Positions 1-8,420 of a DNA stretch of 34,485 nt are shown piece after piece. The translations under genes were made by a program, and so were the position numbers. The notes under the pieces were generated by a model that was not told the origin of the DNA, searched no databases, and was given only the letters and a program-made list of their open reading frames with translations. Position 1 is the stretch's first letter; each line of letters starts with the position of its first letter. The stretch spans positions 161,372 through 195,856 of the forward strand of contig NZ_KI928917.1 of NCBI RefSeq assembly GCF_000521215.1, given 5' to 3'. The DNA is from Labrenzia sp. DG1229 (GTDB lineage: Bacteria > Pseudomonadota > Alphaproteobacteria > Rhizobiales > Stappiaceae).

Positions 1-258
1 TGCAATCGGTAAGGGGACCGGCGCAATGACATTTGGATTTATGAATGCGATTGTCTTTGGGATGTTCAGATCGGAACGGAATAAGGCCATCGCAGCAGTC
101 ATGAACGTGGTCGTCGGCAGGGTTTCAGGCTCTGGCGTATCTGACCGGTGCACCTCATTTGTATTCGTTCCCCTGTTGCGCTTGCAAAACACCCCTGCCC
201 GTATTGCGGTGTCAACGAACCACTGATCGTTTGAGCTCTGTTTCAGAGAAAGTCCTGG
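1..258. other. Left-edge region, no supported gene
   Basis: This is the stretch upstream of the monooxygenase gene. A 66-codon plus frame (26-226) and a minus frame open from 243 to the left edge overlap each other. The minus frame has possible starts at 153 (GTG), 102 and 90 (ATG), and reads IAFINPN near the edge, which faintly recalls Asp/Glu/hydantoin racemase N-termini. Its third codon positions show no GC preference, so neither frame is called. The promoter of the downstream operon probably lies here, but no convincing -35/-10 pair was found. Confidence 0.3.
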
Positions 259-1740
259 ATGGCCTGTACGATGAATCAAATTCCATCTTCTATTGACTCG
301 AAAGGCTTGGCGGTGCTTGAGGCGCGGCTCAAGGATGATCTGGATTTTCTTTGCTATCCAACCAAGGACTGGGTACCGCAACAGGACGGCGTAACCGATG
401 TCGTCATCATCGGTGGCGGCATGTGCGGCATGGTCGCATGGTTGGCGATGACAACCGGCGGCATACGCAATATGCGCATCCTGGACCGGGCTACCAAAGG
501 ATACGAGGGTCCATGGCTGGGATATGCACGCATGGAAACCCTGCGGTCACCAAAATTTCTGACCGGACCTGCATACGGACATGGCTCCCTGACGTTCCAG
601 GCCTGGTATCGCGCGCAATTTGGGACAGAGGCCTGGGAGAGCCTGGACAAGATACCTCGCACGATGTGGATGGACTACCTGTCCTGGTATCGCGACGTTC
701 TTGAGATACCGATCGAAAACGGTGTTTCCGTCGACCACGTGGAGCCGGAAGGTGAATTGCTGAAGCTGACCATCTCTGGAACGGAAACAGGCACTGTCAT
801 GACCCGGAAGCTGGTTTTTGCAACGGGCCGGGACGGCACGGGCGGCCCGAACATTCCCGATTTCATCAAGGGTCTTCCCCCGCATCTATGGGCGCATAGC
901 GCAGACGAGATTGACTTCGCCGGGCTAAAGGACAAACGCGTTGCCGTTATCGGCGTCGGAGCATCCGCGGTTGATAATTCTGCGGAAGCGCTCGAACACG
1001 GCGCGACGGAGGTTCGTCACCTGGTCCGCCGCAAGGAAATGCCGACGATCAACAAGATGATGGGTATCGGCAGCTACGGATTTACCGCCGGCTATGCCGA
1101 GTTGCCAGACGAGTGGCGCTGGCGTTTCATGCAATACAGCTTCGCAACGCAAACCCCGTCGCCACGCGGGTCGACGCTGCGTGTCAGCCGTCATCCGAAT
1201 GCCTACTTCCATTTCGACAAGGCAACCACTCGTATCGAGCAAAGTGGCGACTGCGCACGCATCCATTTTGCCGACGGCACATCATACGAGACGGATTTTG
1301 TCATCCTGGGGACCGGTTTTGTCATCGACCCCATGGCCAGGACGGAATTTGGCGATACGGCATCCGAGATCCTTCTGTGGCACGACGTGTATTCTGCGCC
1401 GGACGGTGAAGAGTCCGAAGACCTGGGACGCTTCCCCTATCTGAATTCCGATTTCACTTTCCAGGAAAAGACACCCGGCAAGGCACCTTGGTTCAAGAAT
1501 GTCTATTGCTTCAACTACGGTGCGTCCGCGAGCCTGGGCAAGGTGAGTGGCGACATTCCGGGAATTAGCGATGGAGCCGCCTGGCTGTGCCGCGCCGTTG
1601 CAGCTTCGCTCTACAGCGAGGATATCGGGACCCACTGGCAGGGGATGCAGGATTACGACACGCCTGAACTACTCGGTGACGAATGGGAACCGACGGAGCT
1701 TCAGGCCGGCGCACGACCGAAAGAGAGCCAGGCGGTATGA
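259..1740 (+). CDS. FAD/NAD(P)-dependent flavin monooxygenase-like oxidoreductase
   Basis: The 493-aa product looks like a single-component flavoprotein monooxygenase or FAD/NAD(P) oxidoreductase. An FAD-binding GGGMCG motif sits at about residues 52-57 after DVVII. A second Rossmann motif, GVGASA, begins near residue 232 and would bind NADPH. The ATG-type motifs VFATGR and LGTGF flank it, as in FMO/BVMO relatives. No signal peptide or membrane segment is seen, so it should be cytosolic. ATG 259 is used; ATG 271 (MNQIP) is an in-frame alternative and neither has a strong ribosome site. It is the first gene of an operon, and its stop overlaps the next start (ATGA). With the AhpD-like proteins and opine dehydrogenase that follow, it probably oxidises an opine-like or N-substituted amino acid. 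The substrate is inferred only. Confidence 0.85.
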   Translation: MACTMNQIPSSIDSKGLAVLEARLKDDLDFLCYPTKDWVPQQDGVTDVVIIGGGMCGMVAWLAMTTGGIRNMRILDRATKGYEGPWLGYARMETLRSPKFLTGPAYGHGSLTFQAWYRAQFGTEAWESLDKIPRTMWMDYLSWYRDVLEIPIENGVSVDHVEPEGELLKLTISGTETGTVMTRKLVFATGRDGTGGPNIPDFIKGLPPHLWAHSADEIDFAGLKDKRVAVIGVGASAVDNSAEALEHGATEVRHLVRRKEMPTINKMMGIGSYGFTAGYAELPDEWRWRFMQYSFATQTPSPRGSTLRVSRHPNAYFHFDKATTRIEQSGDCARIHFADGTSYETDFVILGTGFVIDPMARTEFGDTASEILLWHDVYSAPDGEESEDLGRFPYLNSDFTFQEKTPGKAPWFKNVYCFNYGASASLGKVSGDIPGISDGAAWLCRAVAASLYSEDIGTHWQGMQDYDTPELLGDEWEPTELQAGARPKESQAV

Positions 1741-2222
1741 ACATCTCCGACATGACGATCTTGAGCAAAGCCGGCGTGACACAGGACAGCGCATTGTCCG
1801 GCGTCGTGTCTTCGCGCGGCAACATAATCGGAATGGCACAAGTTGCCGAGGAAGCCGTGCTGCGTCCGAAGGACTCTGGAGCATTCGCGCATGACCTGCG
1901 CGCCGCGATTGCCGCGCGCGTCGCCCGCTTGGCCGGCGACGAGAGGCTCGCGGCCTACTATGTTGCGGATGCGGGGCAGTATTCCACCCTGGCTGACCCT
2001 GAAGAAACAGGTGGTCAGCAGGACGAATTGGCCGCTGTCTTGTCCTTCGTCGACAAGGTTGCGAACCAGACAAGGGAAGCCGCCGTGGAAGATGTTGCAG
2101 GATTGCAGGCTGCAGGCGTTTCCGATGCCGATATCGTGCGGCTGTGCGAACTGGTCGCATTTCTCGCTTTCCAGGTGCGCGTGATCGCAGGATTGCGACT
2201 GATGCAAAGAGAGACCGCATGA
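1737..2222 (+). CDS. CMD/AhpD-like protein without the CxxC motif (Avi_7170-type)
   Basis: The 161-aa helical protein resembles the carboxymuconolactone decarboxylase/AhpD superfamily members recorded as the CMD-domain Avi_7170 family. The conserved C-terminal part contains a segment like GVSDADIVRLCELVAFLAFQ, matching the AhpD helix core, but the redox CxxC pair is missing and only one Cys is visible there. Catalysis by the usual peroxidase mechanism is therefore unlikely, and a structural or partner role beside the next gene is more plausible. The start at 1737 was chosen because ATGA overlaps the monooxygenase stop; an upstream ATG at 1683 would overlap that gene by 58 bases. The same ATGA arrangement links it to the following gene. 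Family assignment is from recalled sequence character, not a search. Confidence 0.72.
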   Translation: MNISDMTILSKAGVTQDSALSGVVSSRGNIIGMAQVAEEAVLRPKDSGAFAHDLRAAIAARVARLAGDERLAAYYVADAGQYSTLADPEETGGQQDELAAVLSFVDKVANQTREAAVEDVAGLQAAGVSDADIVRLCELVAFLAFQVRVIAGLRLMQRETA

Positions 2223-2806
2223 CCCGTATCGTCCACAAGTTCACCCGCAAGGTTCCCGAATGGCAGCCCCGCGTTGTGCCGGTCAAGCTTGAGGAAGCCA
2301 CTCCGCAACAACTCGATGCACTCAAGGTCACCCCTTCCAACACGAAGGTGTCCGATTACGTTTTGACCCTGGCCCATGATGTTGAAAGCCTGTCCGTTCG
2401 CTCACCGCTGTTCAACGCCATCATGTATGACCGTGGCGGCATGTCTCGCGAGGAGCGCGAACTTGGAGCCCTTGCGGCTTCGATGGTCAATCGCTGTGTC
2501 TATTGCGCGGCGGTTCATGCAGACCGTCATGCAAAACTGTCAAAGGATGAAACCGTAACCGACGAGCTGTTCGCCAAGGGTGAAAAGGCGGATCTGGACC
2601 CCAGAAACAGGGCCATATTCGATTTCTCCCGCAAGGCCGCCGAGGCGCCGCCTTCTGCAGGTCCGGAAGACATCGAAGCCTTGGCGAAAGCCGGCCTGTC
2701 CGACGAAGAAATCTTCGATCTGATCCTGTCTTCGTCTTTGTTCGGATGGGCGAACCGGTTGATGCACGTTTTGGGTGATCCGGTGAGCCGAAAGGAAACG
2801 GCATGA
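2219..2806 (+). CDS. AhpD-like peroxidase-related protein with CxxC (Avi_7169-type)
   Basis: The 195-aa product carries the alkylhydroperoxidase-D core. RCVYCAAVHADRH places the redox pair at Cys93 and Cys96 and the conserved His at residue 100, the usual CxxCxxxH geometry. The C-terminal helices (AGLSDEEIFDLIL, then FGWANRLMHVLGD) are also typical. In AhpD these residues support thiol peroxidase activity; here the partner reductant is unknown. It starts at 2219 by ATGA overlap with the preceding gene and ends by ATGA overlap with the dehydrogenase gene, so translation is coupled. It may remove peroxide or a peroxy-intermediate formed by the flavin enzyme upstream, which is inference from context. 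The family is often annotated as Avi_7169-type alkylhydroperoxidase. Confidence 0.82.
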   Translation: MTRIVHKFTRKVPEWQPRVVPVKLEEATPQQLDALKVTPSNTKVSDYVLTLAHDVESLSVRSPLFNAIMYDRGGMSREERELGALAASMVNRCVYCAAVHADRHAKLSKDETVTDELFAKGEKADLDPRNRAIFDFSRKAAEAPPSAGPEDIEALAKAGLSDEEIFDLILSSSLFGWANRLMHVLGDPVSRKETA

Positions 2807-3909
2807 AAAACCCGATGCGCATAGGCATTGCTGGTGCGGGGGCAATAGCTTGCGGTACGGCAGCGCTATTGCACAGAAACAAGCACGTACCCACACTCTG
2901 GTCGCCTTCCGGTACGAGCACGACGGTTTTTAAAAGCACCCCCCTTCTGGCCCATGGCGTGATCGAAACTGAATTCACGCCGGACATAGCCAATTCCGCG
3001 CAGGAACTGGCAGAGGGTTGCGACGCATTGATCCTCGCGTTGCCCGCGACCGGACACAAGAGCGTCATGGATTCGCTGGTACCTCATATCCGTGAGGGTC
3101 AGCATATCATCATCTCCTCTCATGCTTCCTTCGGTGCCGTTTACCTGACACAGGCCCTGATGGCGCGCGGCGTAAGCGCACCGGTCACCGCGTGGGGCAC
3201 AACCATCGTCTCCGGCCGCCGGCTTGAAGGAAACAAGGTACGCGTCAACACCATTCGCAATCGCGTTGACCTGTGTACGGTACCTGAGGCCGCATCCGAT
3301 GATGGACTGGATTTGTGCCAATTGCTGTTTGGTGACCGGTTCAAACCACGTGACGGCTTGCTGGCCATCTTGCTGTCCAATCTCAATCCTCAGAACCACC
3401 TCGGGATTGCTCTTTGCAACATCACCCGAATGGAACGGGGCGAAGACTGGAGCCAGGGCCTGAACGTGACACCGAAGGTGGGACGCTTGCTGGAACAACT
3501 TGACCTTGAGCGGCTTGCAATTGCCAAAGCACTGAATTTGGATGTGAAAACCATTTTCGAGCACTTTCACCAGAGTTTTCATGTGCCCATCGGGACGATC
3601 TCTGAAATGAACCAGCAAATGCACACACACGGCTACGGCGGTCTTGGCCCGTCGACGGCGGACAGCCGCTATGTCACCGAAGATGTTCCCTATGGACTAC
3701 AGGTGACAGCTGCACTGGGCCGGCTGGTAGACAGACCCGCCGCGTTGCATGAGGCCGGGATTAGGTTATTTTCGGCAATGTATGGCCGGGAATTCGCGCA
3801 GGAAAACGAATTTCTCCATGCGCTGGATATGGAAAGCTACAGCCTTTGCGACTTGCAGCATGCGTCCCGGACCGGGGTGCTGCACAGACCATCCACTCCA
3901 GAAACATAA
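2803..3909 (+). CDS. NAD(P)-dependent octopine/nopaline-type opine dehydrogenase
   Basis: The 368-aa protein has the N-terminal Rossmann fold of the glycerol-3-P/opine dehydrogenase group (IGIAGAGAIACG, residues 7-18). The all-helical octopine-dehydrogenase C-terminal domain follows. In it the LNPQNHLGIALCN segment holds His199, matching the catalytic His region of opine dehydrogenases. These enzymes reversibly link an amino acid and a 2-keto acid through reductive N-alkylation using NAD(P)H. Length is normal for the family. No nicotianamine-synthase-like gene is nearby, which argues against an opine-metallophore biosynthetic locus of the staphylopine/pseudopaline type. The adjoining importer favours catabolism. 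It overlaps the AhpD-like gene by ATGA and is followed by a 44-base gap before the binding-protein gene. Confidence 0.85.
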   Translation: MKNPMRIGIAGAGAIACGTAALLHRNKHVPTLWSPSGTSTTVFKSTPLLAHGVIETEFTPDIANSAQELAEGCDALILALPATGHKSVMDSLVPHIREGQHIIISSHASFGAVYLTQALMARGVSAPVTAWGTTIVSGRRLEGNKVRVNTIRNRVDLCTVPEAASDDGLDLCQLLFGDRFKPRDGLLAILLSNLNPQNHLGIALCNITRMERGEDWSQGLNVTPKVGRLLEQLDLERLAIAKALNLDVKTIFEHFHQSFHVPIGTISEMNQQMHTHGYGGLGPSTADSRYVTEDVPYGLQVTAALGRLVDRPAALHEAGIRLFSAMYGREFAQENEFLHALDMESYSLCDLQHASRTGVLHRPSTPET

Positions 3910-3953
3910 TGCAAAAAGGATGGATCAAACTTAACCGACTAGGAGACGCTAAG

Positions 3954-5060
3954 ATGACCAAACTTACCATTAACCGCCGACGCTTCCTGGGGACTGCCGC
4001 CGTTGGCGCGGCAACTCTGGCCAGCCCAGCCTATCTCCGCCGCGCGAACGCCGCTGGCGGTGAAGTGAATATCTGGACGTATAACGACTTTGTCCCTGAA
4101 GCCTTCAAGAAGCAGTTTGAAGCGGACACCGGTATCAAGGTGAACATCCGCCTGGTGGACGACCAGGGCAAGCAGTTCAACCTGCTCGCCGCCGAAGCAC
4201 CCAATCCCACAGTGGATATCATGACTGTGGCGGGTCACCGTTTCCTTCAGTTCATCGACAGCGACCTTCTTGCTCCGCTCGACACCGGCCGTTTGAGCAA
4301 TTGGGCAAACATCAATCCAACGTTCTCGGAAAGCGACTGGTCTACGATCAACGGCAACAAATGGGGTGCGCCGATCCTGTCCGGCATGGAAGTCCTGTCC
4401 TACAACACGGACCTCGTCAGCCCCGAGGAAGCCAGGAGCTGGGACGTTCTGTTTTCCGAGAAATACAAGGGTCAGACCGCTTATATCATCCAGGACATGA
4501 TGTCGATCGTCATGCTCAAGATGGGCTACGACGGCAACATGGTCGCATATCTTGACGATCCGGAAAAAGCAGCTGCAATCGTCGAGGAAGCCAAGGCATT
4601 CCTGATCGAGAAAAAGCCGCTGGTCAGAAAGTATTACGACAGCGGCGCCGAAGTGCAGCAGATGTTCATCAACCAGGATATCGCCCTGGGGCACAGCTGG
4701 AACGGTCCGGCGGCGGCTCTCATCAATGACGGCTTCCCGTTGGCCATGACCATACCGAAGGAAGGCTCCTACGGCTTCGTCTATACCTACAACATTGCCA
4801 ACAACGCGCCCAATCCGGACAACGCCTATACCTTCCTTGACGCGATCCTTGCCTCTCCGGAGATCGGCGCGTCGATGACCAAGGCGTCCGGCTTTATTTC
4901 CACATACAAGGATGCGTCTCAATACCTGACGGATCTGGAAAAGAAGTCGACTTCGTTCTCGGATGACGAACTTGAGAACCTGCAGTTCTTCCGTGCCGAG
5001 GCAAACGAGATGAAGTACGGGCTTGTCGATCCGGCGGTTGAAGCCATCAAGGCGGCCTGA
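3954..5060 (+). CDS. Tat-exported ABC substrate-binding protein, polyamine/opine type
   Basis: The 368-aa product is a periplasmic extracellular solute-binding protein resembling PotD/PotF and opine-binding proteins. The N-terminus reads MTKLTINRRRFLGTAA, a twin-arginine signal, followed by an Ala-rich stretch and a probable cleavage after RANA. The mature part begins with GGEVNIWTYNDFVPEAF, typical of the family. ATG 3954 is preferred over an upstream ATG at 3846 because AGGAG lies about 8 bases upstream and the Tat signal starts directly. It follows the opine dehydrogenase and precedes two permeases and an ATPase, forming a complete importer. Tat export suggests folding before export. The ligand is unknown; an opine or related amino-acid conjugate is the contextual guess. 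Confidence 0.9.
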   Translation: MTKLTINRRRFLGTAAVGAATLASPAYLRRANAAGGEVNIWTYNDFVPEAFKKQFEADTGIKVNIRLVDDQGKQFNLLAAEAPNPTVDIMTVAGHRFLQFIDSDLLAPLDTGRLSNWANINPTFSESDWSTINGNKWGAPILSGMEVLSYNTDLVSPEEARSWDVLFSEKYKGQTAYIIQDMMSIVMLKMGYDGNMVAYLDDPEKAAAIVEEAKAFLIEKKPLVRKYYDSGAEVQQMFINQDIALGHSWNGPAAALINDGFPLAMTIPKEGSYGFVYTYNIANNAPNPDNAYTFLDAILASPEIGASMTKASGFISTYKDASQYLTDLEKKSTSFSDDELENLQFFRAEANEMKYGLVDPAVEAIKAA

Positions 5061-5086
5061 GCCATTGCTCTGACCGGCAGACGCAC

Positions 5087-5113
5087 CCTTGCCCGCCCGT
5101 CGGGCGGGCAAGG
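5087..5113 (+). other. GC-rich perfect hairpin after the binding-protein gene
   Basis: CCTTGCCCGCCCG and CGGGCGGGCAAGG are perfectly complementary around a single T, giving a stem of 12 pairs with a GTC loop. It starts 26 bases after the binding-protein stop and ends 28 bases before the permease start. There is no T-tract, so it is more likely an mRNA-stabilising or partial-attenuation hairpin than a full terminator. Similar hairpins follow the other two binding-protein genes in this window. Confidence 0.75.
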
Positions 5114-5141
5114 AATTCAAGATTGATTGGGAGAATCCGGC

Positions 5142-6128
5142 ATGAGCGATGACGTCGCTCCACGCACTGGTCGCGGCCCTGACACCGCGGACAGAAAGCG
5201 TCTGACGTTCTGGGGTACACTATCAAGCTGGACACCATACCGGTTGGTGGTCGGGCTTGCGACTGCATCACCTCGCCGCCAGTTTCTAATTCTCGCGGCA
5301 TTTCCGCTGTTATGGGTGCTCACCCAGCACCTTGGCCCCATGCTGCAAATGCTGCGGGTGAGTTTTACCGACGCCTATCCGGTGGCACCGGGGGTCGAAC
5401 AGCATTTCACCCTGGACAATTATGCCCGTTTTTTCGGAGATTACATTTTCTGGCAACCGTTTTTCCGGACACTCACCTTCGCCGGCGTCTTCACCTTCTG
5501 CACTTTGATCCTGACCTATCCGGTCGCCTATTTTCTGGCGCGCCATGTGAGTCGCAAAAACCAGATGCTGATGCTTCTGCTGCTGCTTATCCCGTTCTGG
5601 GTCGGTGAAATCGTACGCACCTATGCCATCATGATCCTTCTGGGAAACACCGGCGCGGTAAACCAGTTGCTCAAGTGGCTCAGCCTGATCGATCGGCCAA
5701 TCCCCTTTATGTACACTAGCTTTTCCATGGGTGTGGGGATCGTGTACCTGACCGCGCTATACATGCTGTTGCCGCTCTATTCCGCGCTGGAAAAACTTCC
5801 CAGAAGTTACAACGAGGCTGCTGCAGACCTTGGCGCTTCGGCCTGGACACGTTTTCGTCGGATTACGCTTCCGTTGACACTTGAAGGGATTTCCTCGGGA
5901 TGCACTCTGGTATTCCTGATATCGACCGGTTTTTATGCAACCCCGGTTCTGCTCGGAGGCCCGTCCACGACGGTGTTTGCAGAAACGATTGCAGGGTTCT
6001 TCCATGTTGCAGGCGATGAGTGGCCGACAGGTGCGGCCTTTGCAACAATCATGTTCGTCGCCGCAATCTTCCTTACCGGTGCATTCCAGAAACTCATGAA
6101 CTCTCTGCGCAAAGGAGACACGAATTGA
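5142..6128 (+). CDS. ABC importer permease 1, PotB-like
   Basis: The 328-aa inner-membrane permease belongs to the binding-protein-dependent transport family. An N-terminal cytosolic extension of about 45 residues precedes the first hydrophobic helix (LILAAFPLLWVLTQHL). Several further helices follow. The EAA loop, EAAADLGASAWTRFRRITLP, contacts the ATPase. GGGAG 8 bases before ATG 5142 supports this start over the ATG at 5127. It lies directly after the hairpin that separates it from the binding-protein gene, and its stop overlaps the TTG start of the second permease. The PotB-type assignment comes from gene order and permease size; substrate is shared with the importer and not determined. 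Confidence 0.88.
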   Translation: MSDDVAPRTGRGPDTADRKRLTFWGTLSSWTPYRLVVGLATASPRRQFLILAAFPLLWVLTQHLGPMLQMLRVSFTDAYPVAPGVEQHFTLDNYARFFGDYIFWQPFFRTLTFAGVFTFCTLILTYPVAYFLARHVSRKNQMLMLLLLLIPFWVGEIVRTYAIMILLGNTGAVNQLLKWLSLIDRPIPFMYTSFSMGVGIVYLTALYMLLPLYSALEKLPRSYNEAAADLGASAWTRFRRITLPLTLEGISSGCTLVFLISTGFYATPVLLGGPSTTVFAETIAGFFHVAGDEWPTGAAFATIMFVAAIFLTGAFQKLMNSLRKGDTN

Positions 6129-6910
6129 ACCGTGGTAACCGCATTCTGCTCTCCTGCGTTTATTGGGCATTTGTTCTCTATGTTTTTGTTCCCTTGCTTT
6201 TGATGATCCTCATGGGTTTCAAGGACAGCAAGTTCATAGGTTTTCCGATCCGGTCCTGGACTCTCGACTGGTATACCGGGGTCTTCGACGACGCCGCTGT
6301 ACCGTCTGCGTTTGTCTATTCGGTCGTCATTGCGGTGCTGGCAACCATGATTTCCGTCTTTGTGGGAACCTGGATCGCGGTTCTCCTGGAAGGCCGGAAA
6401 TTCCTTGGCCGGACAGCGATGTTCGGTTTGACCGTCTTGCCTGCGCTGGTCCCCGGGATCATTTCCGCAATTGCTTTCCGGATTTATGCCCGGTGGCTTG
6501 GTATCGAGCCGGGAATGGGAGCGATCGTCTGGGCGCATGCGGTCCACAACGTGCCTTTTGTGGCCCTGGTGGTCATGGCGCGGTTGTCGACACTGCCGAA
6601 AAGCCAGATTGAAGCTGCGCGCGATCTGGGTGCGGACCCGATCATCGCCTTTTTGCGGATTACGCTGCCCTATCTTGTGCCGGCCATCCTAGGCGCCAGC
6701 ATCTTTTGTCTGCTTCTCAGTTTTGATGACTTCGTTCGCTCCTTCTTCCTTGGAGGTTACGAACCGACCCTGCCCGTTCTGATCTTCGCCAAACTCAGGT
6801 CCGGCATGTCACCTGAAATCAATGCCATTGCGACCATCGCCCTGGTTCTGACGGCGGCAATCGGCATTTGGGCGGAGCGTTTCACGCGTCGAATGAGCAA
6901 GGATACCTGA
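6125..6910 (+). CDS. ABC importer permease 2, PotC-like (TTG start)
   Basis: The 261-aa permease begins with a hydrophobic helix (ILLSCVYWAFVLYVFVPLLL) and carries the EAA motif EAARDLGADPIIAFLRITLP. No ATG exists at the proper place. TTG 6125 forms a TTGA overlap with the first permease stop and has AGGAG 7 bases upstream, so it is the likely start. Upstream ATGs at 6020 and later would add residues encoded antiparallel to family expectation and overlap the first permease by over 100 bases. It pairs with permease 1 to form the membrane channel. The ATPase gene follows after one base. The C-terminus ends in short basic residues (RFTRRMSKDT). Confidence 0.88.
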   Translation: MNRGNRILLSCVYWAFVLYVFVPLLLMILMGFKDSKFIGFPIRSWTLDWYTGVFDDAAVPSAFVYSVVIAVLATMISVFVGTWIAVLLEGRKFLGRTAMFGLTVLPALVPGIISAIAFRIYARWLGIEPGMGAIVWAHAVHNVPFVALVVMARLSTLPKSQIEAARDLGADPIIAFLRITLPYLVPAILGASIFCLLLSFDDFVRSFFLGGYEPTLPVLIFAKLRSGMSPEINAIATIALVLTAAIGIWAERFTRRMSKDT

Positions 6911-6911
6911 A

Positions 6912-7997
6912 ATGACTGACTCAAATCCTCTTGTTCGTATTGAGGGTGTCACCAAGAAATTCGGCGACACCGTTGCGCTTGACAACCTCACGCTGGACAT
7001 AGCTCGAGGCGAATTTGTCACTTTCCTGGGCCCATCAGGTTGCGGCAAGTCGACGACACTCCGCATCCTGGGTGGGTTCGAGCGTCCGACGGCTGGCCGC
7101 GTCATTCTGGACGATGTGGATGTGACACTGCAGCCGCCGGAAAAGCGGCATGTGAACATGGTGTTTCAGGACTATGCGCTCTTTCCTCATATGACCGTGC
7201 GCCAGAACATTTCTTTCGGGCTTGAACTCAAGGGCATGAGCAAGGCCGACATTCGCCTGAGGCAGGACGAGATCATGTCCTTCCTGGAACTGGATGGCTA
7301 TGGCGATCGATATCCGGGTCAGTTGTCCGGAGGACAGCGACAGCGTGTGGCTCTGGCAAGGGCACTTGCACCTGATCCCGCGCTCTTGCTGCTGGATGAG
7401 CCATTGGCTGCGCTGGACGCAAAACTGCGCGGTCAGGTTCAGCAGGAGTTGAAAGCGATCCAGCGGCGAACGCACAAGACCTTTTTCTTCGTGACCCATG
7501 ACCAGGAAGAAGCCTTGACGATGTCCGACCGAATTGTGGTCATGAACCATGGCCGGGTCGAACAGGACGGCACACCTGAAGAACTGTATTTCCACCCGGC
7601 AACACGATTTGTCGCTGAATTCATTGGCGAAACAAACCTGTTGACCTGCGAGATGCGTGGTCAGGACGGTGAAGCGATCGTGATGGACTGGTTTGGCCAG
7701 ACCCTGAAAGGCCAATCACAGGGCCATCGGCCCAGTGTGGGTGATACCATCACTGCATCTGTTCGACTGGAGAAGCTGGGGTTTCATGCGGCCCGTCCCG
7801 ATCACAAAAATGCGGTGAAGGGAACTGTCGTCGGCAAGACCTTTCTCGGGAGTCGCATGTCCGTCGATCTGATGATCGAGGAAGCGCAAGGCGCAAGGCT
7901 GCGCGCCTTTGTGGATGCGGATGTCGGTCAATCGGTCGGCTCCGAACCCGTATGGATCGGATGGGACAGCGACAGCATGGCGGTCTTGAGAGAATAG
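6912..7997 (+). CDS. ABC importer ATP-binding protein, PotA-like
   Basis: The 361-aa cytosolic ATPase has all hallmarks: Walker A GPSGCGKST (about residues 40-48), signature LSGGQRQRVALARAL (from about 138), Walker B ALLLLDEP (about 157-164), and the H-loop FVTHDQEEA. The last 100 or so residues form the C-terminal TOBE-type region found in PotA, UgpC and related CUT1/polyamine ATPases. It is the last gene of the opine-type operon, placed one base after permease 2. It energises import by the two permeases. Regulation beyond co-transcription is not visible. A substrate beyond polyamine/opine-like molecules cannot be named from the sequence. Confidence 0.92.
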   Translation: MTDSNPLVRIEGVTKKFGDTVALDNLTLDIARGEFVTFLGPSGCGKSTTLRILGGFERPTAGRVILDDVDVTLQPPEKRHVNMVFQDYALFPHMTVRQNISFGLELKGMSKADIRLRQDEIMSFLELDGYGDRYPGQLSGGQRQRVALARALAPDPALLLLDEPLAALDAKLRGQVQQELKAIQRRTHKTFFFVTHDQEEALTMSDRIVVMNHGRVEQDGTPEELYFHPATRFVAEFIGETNLLTCEMRGQDGEAIVMDWFGQTLKGQSQGHRPSVGDTITASVRLEKLGFHAARPDHKNAVKGTVVGKTFLGSRMSVDLMIEEAQGARLRAFVDADVGQSVGSEPVWIGWDSDSMAVLRE

Positions 7998-8420
7998 CCG
8001 GACCTTGAGTTCCGCGGAAAGACATTTTCGGGTGAAGACTGAACCGATAGCCAACGGTCTCCAGCTCCCGCTCAGTCCTCTGTGTATGTTTTGATCCTAT
8101 TGACGCTTGAAATAACCACGTCACGTAGGAATAGTTTAATACATATTGTCATTTTTACGAAATAGAATTTGCTATTGCATTTACCATACAATTTTAACTA
8201 GAGTATATTTTTGAATTTTATTTCAAAATAGTCAGGTATATTTTCCATATTATTGAAAAAAATCCAATTTATAAGTATTTACACCTAAATAAAGCAATTT
8301 TCTCGTTAACCCTACCTTAGGTTGCTCTCGCATAACGTGCACCGAGTTGTTGCTGCCACAATTGGGTAGTGAATCCGGATTTGCGCATCACGTTCGATGG
8401 GTAGTCGAAAGGAAATTTCC
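7998..8420. other. AT-rich intergenic region
   Basis: This 423-base gap separates the ABC operon from the chemoreceptor. The part from roughly 8100 to 8310 is strikingly AT-rich against the GC-rich surroundings, with many A/T runs, and no ORF of interest. It holds the chemoreceptor promoter region and a CtrA-like box. No clear terminator for the upstream operon was found. Confidence 0.6.
8306..8320 (+). promoter_or_regulatory. CtrA-like box upstream of chemoreceptor gene
   Basis: TTAA, seven bases, then TTAG, resembling the alphaproteobacterial CtrA consensus TTAA-N7-TTAA with one mismatch. It lies 101 bases before the chemoreceptor start. CtrA commonly controls motility and chemotaxis genes in this class. 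In an AT-rich gap such a match can occur by chance. Confidence 0.3.

Noticed and set aside
26..226. 66-codon plus-strand frame at the left edge
   Set aside because: No recognisable domain, and a longer open minus frame covers the same bases; neither shows clear codon bias.
1669..2343. 224-codon minus-strand frame
   Set aside because: Arg/Ser-rich product opposite the AhpD-like genes, a codon-bias shadow.
5087..5113. Reading the hairpin as a rho-independent terminator
   Set aside because: No T-tract follows, and the downstream permeases and ATPase clearly belong to the same transporter.
3939..5120. 393-codon minus-strand frame
   Set aside because: It is antisense to the binding-protein gene, which has a Tat signal and family sequence; the minus product has no domain.
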